A stretch of DNA of 64,000 nt from Chaenocephalus aceratus (Eukaryota > Chordata > Actinopteri > Perciformes > Channichthyidae). Positions 50,601 through 63,019 of the stretch are shown in pieces (the first letter of the stretch is position 1; each line of letters starts with the position of its first letter). The notes under the pieces are model-generated. The model searched no databases. It saw only the letters and a list, made by a program, of their open reading frames with translations, and was not told where the DNA came from. Both the position numbers and the translations under genes were made by a program. The DNA lies in the NCBI GenBank assembly GCA_023974075.1, contig JAMFTG010000066.1, positions 124,001 through 188,000 on the forward strand, in the 5' to 3' direction.

Positions 50601-53600
50601 TCACTGGCTCTTTAAGTGTTAATTAACCTGATAAGACATACGCTTAAGTATTAACGCTGAAGGACCATATGTTCACTGACTCTTTAAGTGTTAATTTAAC
50701 ACGCTGAGATAAGGACCATATGTTCACTGACTCTTTAAGTGTTAATTTAACACTGAGATAAGGACCTGTTCACTGACTCTTTAAGTGTTAATTTAACACG
50801 CTGAGATAAGGACCATATGTTCACTGACTCTTTAAGTGTTAATTTAACACTGAGATAAGGACCATATGTTCACTGACTCTTTAAGTGTTAATTTAACACG
50901 CTGAGATAAGGACCATATGTCCACTGGCTCTTTAAGTGTTAATTTAACACTCTGAGATAAGGACCATATGTTCACTGGCTCTTTAAGTGTTAATTTAACA
51001 CGCTGAGATAAGGACCATATGTTCACTGACTCTTTAAGTGTTAATTTAACACGCTGAGATAAGGACCATATGTTCACTGGCTCTTTAAGTGTTAATTTAA
51101 CACTCCGAGATAAGGACCATATGTTCACTGACTCTTTAAGTGTTAATTTAACACACTGAGATAAGGACCATATGTTCACTGACTCTTTAAGTGTTAATTT
51201 AACACGCTGAGATAAGGACCATATGTTCACTGGCTCTTTAAGTGTTAATTTAACACGCTGAGATAAGGACCATATGTTCACTGGCTCTTTAAGTGTTAAT
51301 TTAACACTGAGATAAGGACCATATGTTCACTGACTCTTTAAGTGTTAATTTAACACGCTGAGATAAGGACCATATGTTCACTGGCTCTTTAAGTGTTAAT
51401 TTAACACGCGGAGATAAGGACCTGTTCACTGACTCTTTAAGTGTTAATTTAACACGCTGAGATAAGGACCATATGTTCACTGGCTCTTTAAGTGTTAATT
51501 TAACACGCTGAGATGAGGACCATATGTTCACTGGCTCTTTAAGTGTTAATTTAACACGCTGAGATAAGGACCATATGTTCACTGGCTCTTTAAGTGTTAA
51601 TTTAACACGCGGAGATAAGGACCTGTTCACTGACTCTTTAAGTGTTAATTTAACACGCTGAGATAAGGACCATATGTTCACTGGCTCTTTAAGTGTTAAT
51701 TTAACACGCTGAGATAAGGACCATATGTTCACTGACTCTTTAAGTGTTAATTTAACACTGAGATAAGGACCATATGTTCACTGACTCTTTAAGTGTTAAT
51801 TTAACACGCTGAGATAAGGACCATATGTTCACTGGCTCTTTAAGTGTTAATTTAACACTGAGATAAGGACCTGTTCACTGACTCTTTAAGTGTTAATTTA
51901 ACACGCTGAGATAAGGACCATATGTTCACTGACTCTTTAAGTGTTAATTTAACACTGAGATAAGGACCATATGTTCACTGACTCTTTAAGTGTTAATTTA
52001 ACACTCTGAGATAAGGACCATATGTTCACTGGCTCTTTAAGTGTTAATTTAACACGCTGAGATAAGGACCATATGTTCACTGGCTCTTTAAGTGTTAATT
52101 TAACACGCGGAGATAAGGACCTGTTCACTGACTCTTTAAGTGTTAAGTTAACACTGAGATAAGGACCATATGTTCACTGGCTCTTTAAGTGTTAATTTAA
52201 CACGCTGAGATAAGGACCAAATGTTCACTGGCTCTTTAAGTGTTAATTTAACACGCGGAGATAAGGACCTGTTCACTGACTCTTTAAGTGTTAATTTAAC
52301 ACGCGGAGATAAGGACCTGTTCACTGACTCTTTAAGTGTTAAGTTAACACTGAGATAAGGACCATATGTTCACTGACTCTTTAAGTGTTAAGTTAACGGG
52401 CGGTGTTAAACTAAGATATCTTTAATATGTCTCGTGTTCTTTGAGAGACGTTCAGCCGTGTCGGCTCTGTGCTGAAACAGTCGTCTGTGGGGCGAATGAA
52501 GGCATTCTTCCCGCAGTGAGAGAGGCCAGCGAAATGTCCTTATACGCTTGTTTGATGAACAACAAAGCCATTCTGATGTTTGTTGTTGTTTACCTGCATG
52601 ATGTTCATCTTCACCCGGCCGCTCTTCCGTTGGTCCATAGCCTGGAACGCTCCTGGTGAAGGGGAGGAGCCAAAGTATTTAACACGAGTAAATCTGCACT
52701 TTGAGGAGTTAAAGGCAACGGTGATGTTACTGTGGACCGAGCGGAGGGTCGTATTCTTCTTAATGTGCTCATTTAATAATAATAATAATAATAATACTTC
52801 ATTTATTTTATATAGGCGTCTTTCAAGGCTCTCAAGGTCGCCGTAAAAATGTTGCTTTTATTTTGGTTAAAAGCAACATTGAAAGCCTAAATACATTAAA
52901 ACATTAAGTTCAACACCAATTAATTATAATGAGCCATACTGTGGGTACATTTGCAGCATTAGTATAATTATTAATATTATCCCACTATTATTTATTTTAA
53001 TATGTTTACAAGCACATTTTTAGTTTTACTACTCTCTTTTTATATATACATATTTATATTAAAACAAATTATTTATATTTTTGATTTGATATTTAATTGT
53101 TTTACTTTTTATCATTTTATTTAGATTTGAATTTTTTTAATGTTATTTTTAATTGACAATTTATTTTAATATTAATTTAAAATCAGATAAAAAGGAGCGA
53201 CTGCAACACAATGTAATTTCATAAAGTGCTTCTTATGTGTTGAGGCATTGCTCCCGATAAACCCAGCAGGATAGTATTCAACGTACTGAACATGTTCTCC
53301 AGACGCACGATGCAGGTCAGGTAGTCGTCGAAGTCGATGTCGTAGTTTTCGTCAGCGAACCTCAAACCGATGAGCTGCAGCAGCTTGTTGTTCAGCTGCA
53401 TGCCTGAAGGACAACGAGCACAACACATCACAACATAAGCTTCTACCTGTATCACCGGTTCATCACACTCACTCGCAAATATTATTTCAAGTCATAACAA
53501 GAGGACATGTAGTTGCTCTGATGTCAAATGTAAATCATTTCAAACACACATATATTGACATTAAAAATATGATCTAAAATCTTTAAAATCACATAAATAA

Positions 53601-56600
53601 ATGTCACATTAAAGTTCACCTGTCGTGCTGTGTGTTGACAATAGCACAGGACTCAGATATATACAAATATATAAAAACATGTCTATGAAGTGTTTAGCTC
53701 CAAATACCAAACAGATCATTCTAGCCACGCCTCATGTCCCTCTATTTCACTTCCTGTTTCTAAAGTGCTGATTCGGGTATAAAGCTTTAAAAAGCAGGGG
53801 GCGGAGCTTATGCGGGACCCGGCAGCTACCGTCTAAACTAAATGCTGCCGTGATGAAACGCCATATCATGGATTATCAAGGATCTGAAACAGTCTGGAGC
53901 TCAAAGGCTTTCTCTCTTGCCGGTTACACCACAAGGTGAGTTCCTTTTTACTTCCTGCTTCTTCACACACATGCTCTCCAGTACAGGTTAGCTCTGAGAG
54001 TTAGCGATGCTAATGTAAACACAGACCATATTACGTCCAAAACAGTCGGGCATTGTTTCTGATAGCAACGTTTCTGATTGGGCCGTGGGTCCACATTTCA
54101 GATATTACGTCGTATCGGACGCAAATCTGGATCAGCTCCGTTGTTCCCCGTTTTTAGAGATTTGGGTACAGAGGAAAAGAGAGGGGGTTTTATTTTCTGA
54201 CGCTGCGTGAGTTCCCCGACTCACCGGGGACATAGTTATGTATAAAAGTGCATTTTGCATGATAGGTCCCCTTTAATATCACAGAAAATGTGAACATATT
54301 ATAATTTTAGTTTTAGATAGATGTTTAATATTATTAAACTGATACGGATTGCTCCGCCTGTAGGCTCGGGGATAGTTATCTAAACATCACTCAATGCTCT
54401 TTGTACATCTGTGGAGTGATGAGGCCGAGCCGAGACGCCAAACTCAACTACGTGCTGCTTCTAATAAACATATTAAGAAACACGTGAGTTGTCTGACTGA
54501 ACTACATATAGGGTCAGAAGCAGACAGGTCCTTTACAGTAAAACCATTCAAATGGTCGAATAAGAAAATGTCTGCCAAGTTTTATAAAATGAATATTATG
54601 AAAATACAATAAGTTTTATTTTGTTAATAATCGACTCTCACCGGCAGCTTTGAGAGCGATGCGCAGCTCGTAGGACGACATCTTCCCGGAGCGGTCGGTG
54701 TCGAAGGAGAGGAAGAGCATCTGCAGAAACAGACATTCATATTGTAAATATTTATATCTCTTTATATTTTTAATATCAAACTGTAACACTTCCAGCACAG
54801 GAACTGATTTACGGCAATACATAAAGGAAAGTGACTATTCGATTAGTCTTCTACATTTCAGAGGTTAATATTGTACTCTGCGTTCCCGTTACATTTATTT
54901 GATAGCTCGAGTTTCAATGCATAGATTATTACATCAACATATAAATAATGTATCATATTAATACCCAACAATAATCTAAATGACATATTTCAATCAAACG
55001 ACAGCCCTTATTTAAATACAATTAAATGACCTCGATATTTACAGATTTCAAATAAGGCACGCACTAATACTAATAATTATATTGAAGTAATATATGTTAT
55101 ACCGAAAAGGACCATGCTGTTAAACCGAGTGCACACTTGTTACCTGTATGGTATCCCCAAATAGATATTCTTAAATTGTGGTATTATTACTTTTAAGTGA
55201 GTGGATTATTGAAAAGCTTCGACTAACTCGAGTTCAGTTTCAAAGCCATGAATCAGAAACACTCACAATCCACTTCTTCATCTTCTCCCAGAAGACCTTG
55301 AACTCCTGGAACTCCAGCTGCCCGGTGTTATCCACCTGCTCTCTGTCAAGGACACACTTTGTGCTCATGAGCATCCTTCAGTTCAACATTTAAAACACCG
55401 CTTTCTGACTCCTGGAAACAAGTCACGTCTGCTATGGAACATATACTTAAAGTGATGATTCCATTTAACTTCGAGACACCTGGAGCGGAGACGAACAAAG
55501 ACACGTTCAATATCTTATTTATAGTCAAAAAGCACGGACTAGGAAACGGTTGACGACAGATGTCCCTCAGGTTTCTTCATTTCTCTTCTACATCAACATG
55601 TGTCCCCTCTTCTCCATGTCTCTTCTACATCAACATGTGTCCCCTCTTCCTCATGTCTCTTCTACATCAACATGTGTCCCCTCTTCTCCATGTCTCTTCT
55701 ACTTCAACATGTGTCCCCTCTTCTTCATGTCTCTTCTACTTCAACATGTGTCCCCTCTTCTTCATGTCTCTTCTACTTCAACATGTGTCCCCTCTTCTCC
55801 ATGTCTCTTCTACATCAACATGTGTCCCCTCTTCTCCATGTCTCTTCTACATCAACATGTGTCCCCTCTTCTTCATGTCTCTTCTACATCACATGTGTCC
55901 CCTCTTCTCATGTCTCTTCCACATCAACATGTGTCCCCTCTTCTTCATGTCTCTTCTACTTCAACATGTGTCCCCTCTTCTCCATGTCTCTTCTACATCA
56001 ACATGTGTCCCCTCTTCTTCATGTCTCTTCTACATCACCATGTGTCCCCTCTTCCTCATGTCTCTTCTACATCAACATGTGTCCCCTCTTCCTCATGTCT
56101 CTTCCACATCAACATGTGTCCCCTCTTCTTCATGTCTCTCCTACATCACACGTGTCCCCTCTTCTTCATGTCTCTTCTACATCAACATGTGTCCCCTCTT
56201 CTTCATGTCTCTTCTACATCAACACGTGTCCCCTCTTCTCCATGTGTCCTTCTACATCAACACGTGTCCCCCTCTTCTTCATGTCTCCTCTACATCAACA
56301 TGTGTCCCCTCTTCTTCATGTCTCTTCTACATCAACATGTGTCCCCTCTTCTCCATGTCTCTTCTTACATCAACATGTGTCCCCTCTTCTTCATGTCTCT
56401 TCTACATCAACATGTGTCCCCTCTTCTTCATGTCTCTTCTACATCAACATGTGTCCCCTCTTCTCCATGTCTCTTCTACATCAACATGTGTCCCCTCTTC
56501 TTCATGTCTCTTCTACTTCAACATGTGTCCCCTCTTCTTCATGTCTCTCCTACATCAACACGTGTCCCCTCTTCTTCATGTCTCTTCTACATCAACATGT

Positions 56601-57146
56601 GTCCCCTCTTCTTCATGTCTCTTCTACATCAACATGTGTCCCCTCTTCTTCATGTCTCTTCTACATCAACATGTGTATTAGCTAATGTTTGCACCACTCC
56701 CACCGCCCCAAAGATTTATATATTTTACTTGGACATTACCTGATTATCTTAAGGGATGTGTATTCGTCTATTATCCCTGACAAATATTACGCTATTGTTG
56801 AATTGTCTTTAATTGACGGATTATTATTATTTGAATACTATTTTAATCCTCTGCAAACAGAACAAGTGAAAAGCACGTCATGCTGTTCATGACCTGGGTT
56901 CCTAATAAACGACTCCTTTCGTTCTCTTTCTAATCTCCAACGTCACAAACCCATGACTTGAGAGGATGCATGGAGGCAGACGCTTAAAGTCGTGAAAGGA
57001 TACGTCCATCAGGTTGATGATGCTGTGGCAGGTGCTGAGACTCAGGCCGTCAAACTTGATCTCTTTTCCTGAAGACACAATGCATTCAAACCGTTGTTAA
57101 CTTAATGATCAAACATGCAATCAAATGTTAAGAGAATGAAGTACAT

Positions 57147-57182
<36 letters not shown>

Positions 57183-60100
57183 GATACACAAATAGTTTGC
57201 CATCCCTTTCATGAAGGCAAATTGTCTGACAAAACTCAAACCAGAAAAAGAGACGAATGATGAGGTAATTGACCAAAAGCTGCAAAAATATATATTTGTA
57301 TTCACTTACTTCTGCTGAGAACGCCGTCGAGCATCTCCTTGAGCTCTCTGACGGAGATCGCCTCGTCCTGGGGGAGAAATACAACTTTAAAGTCATACAG
57401 AATCACATAGTCATCTACAAATACATCTATAAACCCTATATATAATATAATAATAAAGCAGAGGTCACTGTGTGTGCTGTGTGTGTGACGATTAAAGAGG
57501 GTTGCATCCTCCAATTATATAATACTGTATTAGTTGTACTTCACAATTCACAGTATAAGACCCTATCCTATCCCTAACAGTGTTCCTTATTCTCCTTGTC
57601 TATGCAGAAACAGTTTTTTTTTACTTTTTGGTTTCATAAGATCATTAGAAACTAAATCGTTCAGCAAAAAGGCTCCACTAATAAAGTGTTTTAGAATATC
57701 TTTTCAATAAGCTGATGTGTAAACAGTCCCGCTGCTCCTGAACACAATCACTTCCCGATTACAGATCAATGAACTGGAATCAGAGCGGGAAACCCTCACA
57801 CATGCACACAGAGCAGCACACGGTGACATTAGACTTCTGCGCTGAACCCATCCTCGTGCTGGGTATGGACCTCTCCAAGTACTAGTGCACACTCCATATT
57901 TAAAGTCTGTTTGGGGACTTGAACCGGCGACCCTACGATTCTCAGCAGACATGGCAAAAGTACACACATCCTTTCCTCAAGTAGAAAAGTAAAAATACTC
58001 TGGTGAAAGTAGAAGGATTGACTAAACTTCTTTACATGTAAGAAGTAGAAAGTACAGGTATTTGAGTTCAACATGTAAGAAGTAGAAAGTACAGGTATTT
58101 GAGTTCAACATGTAAGAAGTAGAAAGTACAGGTATTTGAGTTCAACATGTAAGAAGTAGAAAGTACAGGTATTTGAGTTCAACATGTAAGAAGTAGAAAG
58201 TACAGGTATTTGAGTTCAACATGTAAGAAGTAGAAAGTACAGGTATTTGAGTTCAACATGTGAGAAGTAGAAAGTACAGGTATTTGTGTTTAACATGTAA
58301 GAAGTAGAAAGTACAGGTATTTGTGTTCAACATGTAAGAAGTAGAAAGTACAGGTATTTGTGTTCAACATGTAAGAAGTAGAAAGTACAGGTATTTGGGT
58401 TCAACATGTAAGAAGTAGAAAGTACAGGTATTTGTGTTCAACATGTAAGAAGTAGAAAGTACAGGTATTTGAGTTCAACATGTAAGAAGTAGAAAGTACA
58501 GGTATTTGGGTTCAACATGTAAGAAGTCAAAGTAAAAAGTCGTCTAAGTACTGGAGTAAAGTACTGATACCAGAAACATGTACTTAAGTACAGTAACGAA
58601 GTATTTGTAAGAGTCTCTGATGGGTTGGGGAATACATATAAAATGGTGTCTAACGCTCGTGTTTCCTCACATCTCCGGCCAGTGCTTCGAACAGTCGTCT
58701 CAGGCCCTTCTCCTCGTCCGTCTCCTCGTCAGGTTCAGAGGGCATGGGCGGCTGGAGGATAAACAACAACAACACGGCATCAGAACAACAACACAGCATG
58801 ATGAGGTAATAGATCGTGTTTCATATTGAACCCTGGGTGAAACACTCACATCTGGCAGGTCAGCATCGACGTTGCTCCCCATCTCCCTGCAGCACAGAGA
58901 CAGAAGATGAGATGGACATTCAGTTTTAAGGGGTTGCAGAAAAGATTGTTTGTCCTTTTTAACAAACTACTGGGTGAAGAAACTCATATCTGTCATTGAA
59001 CAAAACCCTGAAGCTTCAGTGGGACTTGTAAGATGCATTAAACCCACATAGATTATTTAATAAGACAAGATAAAATAAAACAGACCTTTATTAATCCTGT
59101 GGGGAAATTCAGGAGTTTAAGCAGCAACAGGGTGAGAGTGAAAATAGGGACTCTATTAAATACAAATCTAATAAATATTAAGCATAAGAAATAAAAGTAT
59201 CCTTAATGAAGTTATGAGCTTGGTGTTTCCCGTTTTTACACATATTAGTGCAGAAATGTCACGTATCGTACATATTATATCTTTTATGGGTCATTCTTTA
59301 AAATTCTCCTTGTATTTTTACACATAGCAGTACCAAAATATCTTTAAAGGTCCATTATTTTAAATACTCTTTGCGTTTTATATCTTTAAGGGCAATTATC
59401 TTGTATTCTCTTTGCATTTTTACACATATTTGTGCGGAAATGTTCAATATTATATCTTTACGGTGTTATTAATTAGAATTATCGTTATGTTTTTGCAGAT
59501 AATAGTGTCCAAATGTTGCATAAAATGTGTTATCAATTATCTTAAATCCCCTGTGTGATATTACACATTAGTATGGTATGTTTCATATACATCAAGTCAA
59601 ATTCCTCGTACGTGTAAACCTTCCTGTTGATAAACCTGTTTCTGATTCTGATAACTTGAACTCCTTTTGCATTTTACACATTGTAAAGTAAACAGCTTTG
59701 CTGATGCAACACTCACAGAGCCCCGGCCTTTTTCTCGGAGAAGATCCTGATGATGAAGTCGGCCTCGTGGTGCGGCTGGAAGGTTGTAGGAACCAGCAGA
59801 TACTTCCCCGGAGGCAGAGTGAAGCGCTCGCAGATCTCCCGCATGTTGACGTAGGTCTTGCTGCGAGCCTTGGAGGGGTGGTAGCGGAAGAAGTCTTTCC
59901 CCGCCTGGTCCTGGCCGTCTGGAGCCTGAGCGCAGAGAGAGAAGAGTCAATATCTGCTTTAAACTGGACTGAATGAGCTGGGTGAAACTTACGTTCAGAT
60001 ATTAGCACACAAAATATGATTAGTATTTGCATTCATGGGACACTTAACTCAAACTGTGATGTTTACGAGTAAGTTAAGCTGTTCAAAGACACATTTTAGG

Positions 60101-62981
60101 CTACAGGTGAATTATATTTGTGCCTATCTATCCATCCATCTATCCATCCATTCATCTATCCATCCATCCATCTATCCATCCATCTATCCATCTATCTATT
60201 CATCTATCTATCCATCCATCCATCAATCCATCTATCCATGCATCTATCCATCCATCCATCCATCTATCCATCTATCCATCCATCTATCCATCCATCTATC
60301 CATCCATCCATCCATCCATCTATCAATCAATCAATCCATCTATCTATCCATCCATCCATCTATCCATCTATCTATCCATCTATCTATCCATCTATCTATC
60401 CATCCATCCACCCATCTATCCATCTATCCATCTATCTATCCATCCATCCATCCATCTATCCATCTATCTATCCATCCATCTATCCATCTATCCATCCATC
60501 TATCCATCCATCTATCCATCCATCCATCTATCCATCCATCCATCTTTCCATCCATCTATCCATTCATCCATCCATCTATCTATCCATCTATCCATCCATC
60601 CATCTATCCATCCATCTATCCATCCATCTATCTATCTATCCATCTATCTATCCATCTATCTATCTATCCATCCATCCATCTATCTATCTATCCATCTATC
60701 CATCTATCCATCTATCCATCCATCCATCTATCCATCCATCTATCCATCCATCCATCTATCCATCCATCTATCCACCCATCTATCCATTCATCCATCTATC
60801 CACCCATCCATCTATTCATCCATCTATCCATCCATCCATCTATCCATCCATCCATCCATCTATCCATCCATCCATCCATCTATCCATCCATCTATCCATC
60901 CATCTATCCATCTATCCATCTATCCATCCATCCTCCATCTATCTATCTATCCATCTATCTATCCATCCATCTATCCATCTATCCATCTATCTATCTATCC
61001 ATCCATCCATCCATCCATCTATCCATCCATCTATCTATCCATCCATCTATCCATCCATCTATCCATCCATCCATCTATCCATCTATCCATCCATCTATCC
61101 ATCCATCTATCTATCTATCCATCCATCCAACTATCCATCCATCCATCTATCCATCTATCCATCCATCTATCCATCCATCTATCCATCCATCCATCTATCC
61201 ATCTATCCATCCATCTATCCATCCATCTATCTATCTATCCATCCATCCATCTATCCATCCATCTATCCATCCATCTATCCATCCATCCATCTATCCATCT
61301 ATCCATCCATCTATCCATCCATCTATCTATCCATCCATCCAACTATCCATCTATCCATCCATCCATCTATCCATCTATCCATCCATCCATCCATCTATCC
61401 ATCTATCCATCTATCCATCCAACTATCCATCCATCCATCTATCCATCCATCTATCCATCCAACTATCCATCCAACTATCCATCCATCCATCTATCCATCC
61501 ATCTATCCATCCAACTATCCATCCAACTATCCATCCATCCATCTATCCATCTATCCATCTATCCATCCAACTATCCATCCATCCATCTATCCATCCATCT
61601 ATCCATCCAACTATCCATCCATCTATCCATCCAACTATCCATCCAACTATCCATCCATCCATCTATCCAACTATCCATCCAACTATCCATCCAACTATCC
61701 ATCCAACTATCCATCCATCCATCCATCTATCCATCCATCCATCCATCCATCTATCCATCCATCCATCTATCCTTCCATCCACCCATCCATCTATCTATCC
61801 ATCTATCTATCCATCTATCCATCCATCCATCCATCCATCCATCCATCTATCTATCCATCCATCTATCCATCTATCCATCTATCCATCCAACTATCCATCT
61901 ATCCATCTATCTATCCATCCATCCATCTATCCATCCATCTATCCATCTATCCATCTATCTATCCCTCTCTGACCTCGTACACAGCGAATCCGATGGTCTC
62001 CAGGTCCATGCCCTCCTTCCTCAGCTTCCTCCTGTTCTTCTGCATCAGAGCGATCATCACGCTGCAGACATCATCGTCATCGTCAGCGTCTTCCAGCTCC
62101 AGCTGGAACTGCGGGTTGGTCCAAAACGTGTCTGAGGGTTGAGGATGAAGAGCTTTAGATAAGTGGTTCACAACTTTATTTCTTAAAGGAGCAACTTTTC
62201 TGTCATTAAACCCTAAACTATAAGTGATATTTTAAGGGTTTTTCACAATACTAACATGCAGAACAACCAAAAAACTGTACAATCAACCCAAATAGCGAAT
62301 GCAATAACAGGAGTTTTATGAAAACAATACGGTTAATTTTCTATAAAATGGTCTCGTATATTTCAGTACATCCAGAGCTGATTTCTCCCAAACCAATATA
62401 ATAATGTGTTAGTATTACCTATTTTTGTTGTAAATACTATTTGGCATCACTTATGTTAAGTGATAATAAACAAAAAGTAAAGTTTATCTTAAAAATAGGC
62501 GCTTTAAATACATTTTGAGGAAAAAAATAGTGTAAAAACAGCATTAGAGATCAGTTTTGCTCTTATATTATTTGACAAATAGGCTCTGAAGTTTGTGTTC
62601 AGGTCTTCAAGTTGAGATTTGAACAATAATGTTATATTTATAGTAGGACACATTTAAAACAAAAAGGAATGAAGGATATCCTCACATATGGGACACCTTC
62701 TATATATACAGTTTTAAAGGTTTCTTACACCCCTTCAAATCATGTCGGCTTCACGACCCCCCCATGAAACCATTATTTATTTTTATTTTATTTAATTATC
62801 ATACATTTTACCTCCTTGCAGCTATCTGATAAAATGTTATTTTGCTGCATGTACCTTTGTAAAGTTCTTAACAAATAATCTGAGGGGAATTTCTTGTTTT
62901 TTGTTTTTAACTTGTGATGTGTCGTTTTGTAAAGCACTTTGAGCTGCATGTGCTGTATGGAAGGTGCTACGTAAATAAAGC

Positions 62982-63019
<38 letters not shown>

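Noticed and set aside
47728..52396. Possible CRISPR-like regular array
   Set aside because: There are no variable spacers; the whole 51-bp unit repeats. It is eukaryotic minisatellite DNA in a calpain intron.
59592..60032. 146-codon minus-strand ORF and its overlapping neighbour
   Set aside because: Wrong-frame readings across calpain exon c; the correct frame gives the CBSW domain.
60035..62142. Plus-strand ORFs of 645-674 codons made of H, P, S, I, L and Y
   Set aside because: Translation of an (ATCC/ATCT)n microsatellite; the tail of each runs antisense through a calpain exon.
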